Positions 4,925 to 8,030 of a stretch of DNA of 8,030 nt are shown piece by piece; the first letter of the stretch is position 1; each line of letters opens with the position of its first letter. This DNA is from an uncultured Collinsella sp. (lineage in GTDB: Bacteria > Actinomycetota > Coriobacteriia > Coriobacteriales > Coriobacteriaceae): contig UQHT01000036.1 in NCBI GenBank assembly GCA_900540875.1, positions 1 to 8,030 of the forward strand, written 5' to 3'. Made by a program: the position numbers and the translations under genes. Under the pieces are notes generated by a model that searched no databases, was not told the origin of the DNA, and saw nothing but the letters and a program-made list of their open reading frames with translations.

Positions 4925-5413
4925 ATGGATGAAGATCCGCCTAAAAAAGCAGCGCCGCCGGAAGTAGTAGCTCCGGCGGCGCCAAGCACCACGAAGAGTG
5001 CGATTAGCATTAAAAATACTATATCACGTGAACGGTTTACACAGCTCAGCGGCTCTGAACCACCACAAATCTGCGCCGCTGCAAGTGAAGCCGAATTATC
5101 GGCAAGAGCACGGCTCCGCGCCGACAAAAGCAATCGTTGGCTGTACCTCGTTGCACGGGGGAAACTCGAGTTAGAGCTCATGCTCGAGATACTGCGTTAC
5201 GAGCGCATCGGTACCCGCAAGGGATACCCCATTTGTGGGCTCAAAAAGTCCAATCAGGACTTGGCCGCGTTCTTTGCCGTTGGAAACGACAGCATGTCCC
5301 GAACGAAGAACGCACTATTACGGCGCGGTCTAATCGACGCAGTCGATGGAGTCCTGCAACTGCGGTACGCTGCTGTCCTCAAAGCCGCCAAGGCTAAAGG
5401 TTGGAATCAATAA
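4925..5413 (+). CDS. Unknown protein with proline-rich N-terminus and winged-helix-like end, 162 aa
   Basis: I do not recognise the family. The first 25 residues are a Pro/Ala/Lys-rich low-complexity arm; the middle (55-100) is helical and charged; residues 104-150, with KKSNQDLAAFFAVGNDSM and NALLRRGLIDAVDGVLQL, again look like a winged helix. That part aligns by eye with residues 66-115 of the preceding protein. GGAGG lies 8 bases before ATG 4925-4927, inside the 3' end of the upstream gene, so the two are co-translated. A strong hairpin is embedded in the DNA encoding the Pro/Ala arm. A perfect terminator follows 15 bases after the stop. DNA binding is inferred from fold-like pattern and context; a role in replication or control of the element is plausible but unproven. 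Confidence 0.75.
   Translation: MDEDPPKKAAPPEVVAPAAPSTTKSAISIKNTISRERFTQLSGSEPPQICAAASEAELSARARLRADKSNRWLYLVARGKLELELMLEILRYERIGTRKGYPICGLKKSNQDLAAFFAVGNDSMSRTKNALLRRGLIDAVDGVLQLRYAAVLKAAKAKGWNQ
4943..4982 (-). terminator. Minus-strand intrinsic terminator inside the 162-aa gene
   Basis: GCGCCGCCGGA (4952-4962) and TCCGGCGGCGC (4972-4982) are exact 11-bp complements with a 9-base loop. On the minus strand the stem is followed after three bases by TTTTTT (A run 4943-4948). It would stop antisense transcription reaching the operon's first two genes. On the plus strand it is a hairpin within the first 60 coding bases and could slow translation. Confidence 0.6.
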
Positions 5414-5428
5414 AGGACTCGGTAAAAC

Positions 5429-5461
5429 AGAGGCTCCCGCCCATTCCGAGCGGGAGCCTCT
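5429..5461 (+). terminator. Operon terminator, 12-bp perfect stem
   Basis: AGAGGCTCCCGC (5429-5440) and GCGGGAGCCTCT (5450-5461) are exact complements around a 9-base loop, starting 15 bases after the stop of the 162-aa gene. Only TT and then CCC follow, so the T tract is short, but A-rich sequence precedes it and the stem is very stable. It marks the end of the plus-strand operon where it meets minus-strand genes. Confidence 0.8.
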
Positions 5462-5583
5462 TCCCGAAGTGCTCCGGTCGTATTATCAAGAGCAGGGCGA
5501 AGCCGAATCGACCGAAGAGCGAAATGGCGCGGAGCAAATTCACACCTGGTTCCATGAAGCCAGTCCATCTATCCGCTTCGGGC
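5462..5583. other. Intergenic stretch, no supported gene
   Basis: This lies between the operon terminator and the 3' end of the truncated surface protein. A minus-strand frame of 53 codons (5394-5555) begins MEPGVNLLRAISLFGRFGFA but lacks a ribosome binding site and crosses the terminator and the end of the 162-aa gene, so I do not call it a gene. The recombination or insertion boundary between the element core and the right-hand genes may lie here. Confidence 0.5.
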
Positions 5584-6021
5584 CTATTTCGTGGCGCCGC
5601 AGCCAGAGCAGCGGTAGCCGGTGAGGACCTGCTTGGTCCCGGTCTGTACCTGATATGTCTCCTGATGCGTCACTGCTTCATGGTGAACGGTTGTGTAATC
5701 ATCCACGGTGTAGTACGAAACGGGCGTTCCAGCCATTGCCATTTTCTTGCAGTAAGCAGCAAGAGCGGCATTGTCGTAGAAAACCGTACCATCTGAACAG
5801 ACAGCATGCGAGCCACTTAGAACCTGCTCGTCCCATGCGTCCTGGTCTACAACAGTTCGAGTGCGGGTCTCGTATACGGGGTCGTTGCGGTACTGCGCCT
5901 GCCACGTATGCTCATGGGACGGCTTGCCGGAGGAGCCGGAAGAGGGCTTGGAGTCGGATTTTGACGGCGCGGAGTCGGATTTTATTATGTAATGGCTTAG
6001 TGTTATTGAAGACTTACTTAC
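5584..6021 (-). pseudogene. C-terminal fragment of zinc-ribbon surface protein
   Basis: An open minus-strand frame of 145 codons ends at TAG 5584-5586 but has no start: a stop lies at 6022-6024 and there is no ATG, GTG or TTG in the first 90 codons. From about codon 15 it is clearly protein-like: a Ser/Lys/Pro-rich linker, HEHTWQAQYRNDPVYETRTR, AYCKKMAMAGTPVSYYTVDD, HHEAVTHQETYQ and the end GYRCSGCGATK. Tails of the form Gly-Tyr-x-Cys-x-x-Cys-Gly-Ala after tandem His-x-x-Val/Thr stretches are common in secreted or lipoprotein-type surface proteins of Coriobacteriia and Firmicutes, where Cys and His are thought to bind zinc; that family memory is not database-checked. The signal peptide and N-terminal half are missing. 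The coding look stops near 5984, right after a 13-bp direct repeat. Confidence 0.75.
5950..5983. repeat. 13-bp direct repeat GGAGTCGGATTTT at truncation point
   Basis: GGAGTCGGATTTT occurs at 5950-5962 and again at 5971-5983, in frame, encoding Lys-Ser-Asp-Ser in the linker of the truncated surface protein. The protein-like sequence ends at the second copy, where the DNA turns AT-rich. Recombination between further copies of this repeat is a simple explanation for loss of the 5' part. Confidence 0.65.
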
Positions 6022-6203
6022 TCACTGTAATCATGTTAGCACACCGACCAAGGGTTTCTATGAGTCCTTATTTGTTCCACCCTTTGGCAATAGTCGCTGT
6101 CGTCACGAGCAAGCCGCTTGCGACTACCCACGCGGAGTTAAACAATAATTGCAAACTGAAGCTGCAAATCCACCCGACAAGGCTCTTTTATAAAACCCAT
6201 TGT
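6022..6203. other. AT-richer intergenic stretch, nothing recognised
   Basis: This lies between the 3' end of the ABC-F gene and the broken surface-protein frame. I see only a minor hairpin, GCAAG-ccg-CTTGC (6110-6122), without a T run, and no convincing terminator for the ABC-F gene, gene start, RNA gene or att repeat. Confidence 0.5.
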
Positions 6204-7691
6204 TTAGACGACCAGCAATCTCATCAGGCTCTCACCTTGAATAGTTTCCCAGCCAATCTGCGTGACTGCCTCCGACAGCTGTCTATCATGCGTAACCAAC
6301 AGTAACGCGCCAGAGAAACCGCTCAGCATCTCCTGCAGCGCCTCAATAGAACCCACATCAAGATGATTCGTCGGCTCGTCGAGTACGAGGAGGTTGGGAT
6401 TCGTAACAAGCTGTTCAGCAAGCATGAGTTTGCGGAGTTCGCCAGGACTCAAATCGTCGCCATCGAGCAGTTTGTCAGGGTCGGAGTTCAACCGCGCCAC
6501 GATGGAGAGGATGCGACCTTTCGTCTCCTGGTCCTGGTCTCGGAGATGCCTCAGTGCTCGCTCGCGTTCCTCTGGCCCGACGTCCTGGGGAACGTACGCA
6601 ACTTTGACATTGTCGGGGACAGATTCGATGACGCTTCGTACCACCAGGCTCTTTCCCGTTCCGTTCGCACCGGTCAACACCACGTGATCCGTTGGCGAGA
6701 TCCAGAGCTCCGGCACATCTATCGAGAACTCGCCAGCAGACAGTCGCGATGCCTCCAAGTGCGCCACGCAACTTGAGCGCGCAGCGACGCCGAACTCGCC
6801 GATACGATGGTCGTATCTTTTCGAGACGGTTTTCTCAGAAAGCTCTGCCTCGGCCTTTGCGAGCCGCCCGCTCATTTTGGACGAGAGCTTCCCTGCAACG
6901 CCGTCCTTTCCAGAGACTATGGCGCGTCCGATCTTCTCCCGAGCGTCGCTGTCTTTTTTGCTCAAGCCGCGCTTGCTTCGCTTGCCCTTCTGACGTGCCG
7001 CCTCTTCGCTCCTGCGCTGGGCTTCTGCCTTCAGGCGCTTAGCTTCACGAGAGGCTTGCTCGCGATCCCTCATCGCAGAGGCGCGTTCGCTCGCCGCCTG
7101 GTCGCTTGCCTTCGAGTACCCGCCGGGGCGCATGGTCCAACGCGTGCCCTCGCACATGAGGCTCTGGCCCACAAGGCCATCGAGCAGATCCCTATCGTGC
7201 GAGATGAGGATGCCGATGCCGCTGAAGGAGGCCAGCGCCTCCTTCACGATGTCGCGCGTGGCGGCATCGAGGTCGTTGGTCGGCTCATCCATGATGAGGA
7301 CATCTGGCTGTGCATAGAGGGCGCACGCGATCTGGAACCGCTTCTGCTGACCGCCCGAGAGCGTGTCGTAGCGCCAGAACCAGTCGTCTTCGATGCGGAG
7401 CAGCGCCCTTGCCCGTTGCGCCTCCTTGCCCCAATCCGATGCGAGATCGAAGAGCTTGTCTGGCTCTTGGGTCGAGTCTTGCTCGCAATACGACGCGAAC
7501 AGATTCGGGCTCACCGTCCCGGAATCGGGTGTAATAACGCGGGCGGCGATACGGGCGAGCGTGCTCTTCCCGCATCCGTTGTCGCCGATGATGCCCGTCC
7601 ATCCCGATGGGAACGTGGCGCTGACGTCTTCGATGGCTGGCGATGCCGTACCGGGGTAGGTATAGCTGATGTGAGTGAGATTCAGTTGCAT
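6204..7691 (-). CDS. ABC-F family ATPase (ribosome-protection or translation factor type), 495 aa
   Basis: This soluble protein has two ATP-binding cassettes and no membrane helices. Domain 1: Walker A GDNGCGKST (36-44), signature LSGGQ (111-115), Walker B VLIMDE (131-136), switch His165. Residues about 190-310 form a long linker rich in Lys, Arg, Glu and Ala, including GKRSKRGLSKKD. Domain 2: Walker A GANGTGKSL (341-349), signature LSPGE (414-418), Walker B LLVLDE (434-439), His468. Two cassettes joined by a charged helical linker define ABC-F, which bind the ribosomal E site; some displace macrolide, lincosamide, streptogramin or pleuromutilin antibiotics (Lsa, Vga, Msr types), others are housekeeping factors. 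Length is normal. ATG 7689-7691 has AAAGGAG 6 bases upstream. A regulated-looking leader favours a resistance role, but the drug class cannot be read from sequence. Confidence 0.92.
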   Translation of the reverse strand: MQLNLTHISYTYPGTASPAIEDVSATFPSGWTGIIGDNGCGKSTLARIAARVITPDSGTVSPNLFASYCEQDSTQEPDKLFDLASDWGKEAQRARALLRIEDDWFWRYDTLSGGQQKRFQIACALYAQPDVLIMDEPTNDLDAATRDIVKEALASFSGIGILISHDRDLLDGLVGQSLMCEGTRWTMRPGGYSKASDQAASERASAMRDREQASREAKRLKAEAQRRSEEAARQKGKRSKRGLSKKDSDAREKIGRAIVSGKDGVAGKLSSKMSGRLAKAEAELSEKTVSKRYDHRIGEFGVAARSSCVAHLEASRLSAGEFSIDVPELWISPTDHVVLTGANGTGKSLVVRSVIESVPDNVKVAYVPQDVGPEERERALRHLRDQDQETKGRILSIVARLNSDPDKLLDGDDLSPGELRKLMLAEQLVTNPNLLVLDEPTNHLDVGSIEALQEMLSGFSGALLLVTHDRQLSEAVTQIGWETIQGESLMRLLVV

Positions 7692-7903
7692 GGCGAGCTC
7701 CTTTGAGAGGAGGTCGCGCAGGGGTCAGGCACGCGATGTATGGATTTGGAACGAGAAGGCACTGAAGCGATGCGGCACCCTGAAGCGCGACCGGATGTAC
7801 AGAATGGTCGTATGGGGTACCCGAAACGGGCATCGCTAGTTCTTCATCTAACCTGACCTAACTCGAAGCGGCGCTTGCCAAAGGCCCCGCTGGATGATTG
7901 ATA
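7692..7903 (-). promoter_or_regulatory. Long 5' leader of ABC-F gene with hidden ribosome binding site
   Basis: The predicted transcript start near 7903 leaves about 210 untranslated bases. The ribosome binding site sits in a hairpin: on the minus strand CTCCT-ctcaa-AGGAG (7712-7698). GGTCAGG (7858-7852) near the leader's front can pair with CCTGACC (7729-7723) just before that hairpin. A minimal ORF, ATG AAG AAC TAG (7847-7836), lies in between. Long structured leaders with short ORFs control several known ABC-F resistance genes through drug-stalled ribosomes. That mechanism here is inference. Confidence 0.5.
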
Positions 7904-7909
7904 TCTAGG

Positions 7910-7937
7910 ATTATAGCATGGTAATTGATAATGTCAA
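7910..7937 (-). promoter_or_regulatory. Near-consensus sigma-70 promoter of ABC-F gene
   Basis: On the minus strand a perfect TTGACA (7937-7932) is followed after 16 bases by a perfect TATAAT (7915-7910). It is the strongest promoter in the window, lies in an AT-rich patch, and points at the ABC-F gene about 220 bases downstream. Confidence 0.85.
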
Positions 7938-7975
7938 TATAGTTTGTGCCACATTCACCAACATATCGCGCCGGC

Positions 7976-8030
7976 CCTTGATTCTCATCTTCATTGCAAC
8001 AGGCTCAGGACTCAGCGCAACGCGTTGCGC
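7976..8030. repeat. Right terminal inverted repeat with edge palindrome
   Basis: This is the exact reverse complement of 1-55, ending in the same 16-bp palindrome GCGCAACGCGTTGCGC. Its inner boundary at 7976 lies 39 bases upstream of the ABC-F promoter -35 box, so in a closed molecule the palindrome would sit between the traX 3' end and the ABC-F promoter. Confidence 0.9.

Noticed and set aside
5394..5555. 53-aa minus-strand frame (MEPGVNLLRAIS...) with a hydrophobic stretch
   Set aside because: It lacks a ribosome binding site, crosses the operon terminator and overlaps the end of the 162-aa gene. The hydrophobic run alone is not enough.
6807..7706. 299-aa plus-strand frame opposite the ABC-F gene
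   Set aside because: It is a shadow of the ABC-F gene: no ribosome binding site and no recognisable domain.
7285..7833. 182-aa minus-strand frame starting in the ABC-F leader
   Set aside because: It has no ribosome binding site and runs out of frame over the first 400 bases of the ABC-F gene. A short translated leader cannot be excluded, but a protein is unlikely.

Overview
This 8030-base window looks like a complete small contig from a high-GC Gram-positive gut bacterium, most likely a Coriobacteriia member (Collinsella/Olsenella/Eggerthella type). That placement is inferred from protein style only: a GC-rich IS256-type transposase, a surface protein tail ending GYRCSGCGATK, and strong AGGAGG-type ribosome binding sites. 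It cannot be settled without a database search.

Layout. Positions 1-55 and 7976-8030 are exact inverted copies, each with a 16-bp perfect palindrome at the outermost edge. This is what a k=55 assembly graph would give if the two ends meet at one 94-bp perfect palindrome, so the molecule may be an ~8.0-kb circle, a hairpin-ended linear molecule, or an inverted repeat. Next (50-1838, minus) is a traX gene cut by an intact IS256-family element (234-1716) with a 9-bp target duplication and shortened at its 3' end where the terminal repeat starts. Positions 1852-2077 carry a 24-bp direct repeat, a hairpin-dense spacer, a minus-strand terminator and the 3' half of a tRNA-Lys(UUU) gene. This is the expected attachment-site signature for the adjacent tyrosine integrase (2238-3464).

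The mobile-element core follows on the plus strand: integrase, a 64-aa protein, a hairpin cluster at 3971-4076 that could be an origin of transfer or replication, then a three-gene operon (4261-5413). The operon encodes an excisionase-like HTH protein and two unfamiliar proteins with similar winged-helix-like C-terminal halves, and ends at a strong hairpin (5429-5461). No relaxase or recognised replication initiator is visible.

The right part is on the minus strand: an N-terminally truncated zinc-ribbon surface protein (5584-6021) and a full-length ABC-F ATPase (6204-7691) of the type that includes ribosome-protection resistance proteins. The ABC-F gene has a near-consensus sigma-70 promoter, a ~210-nt leader and a ribosome binding site inside a hairpin.

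As a unit, this reads as a compact integrative or plasmid-like element: site-specific recombination (int/att/HTH), a possible transfer or replication site with two candidate DNA-binding proteins, and an ABC-F passenger gene. It also carries the scars of transposition and deletion.
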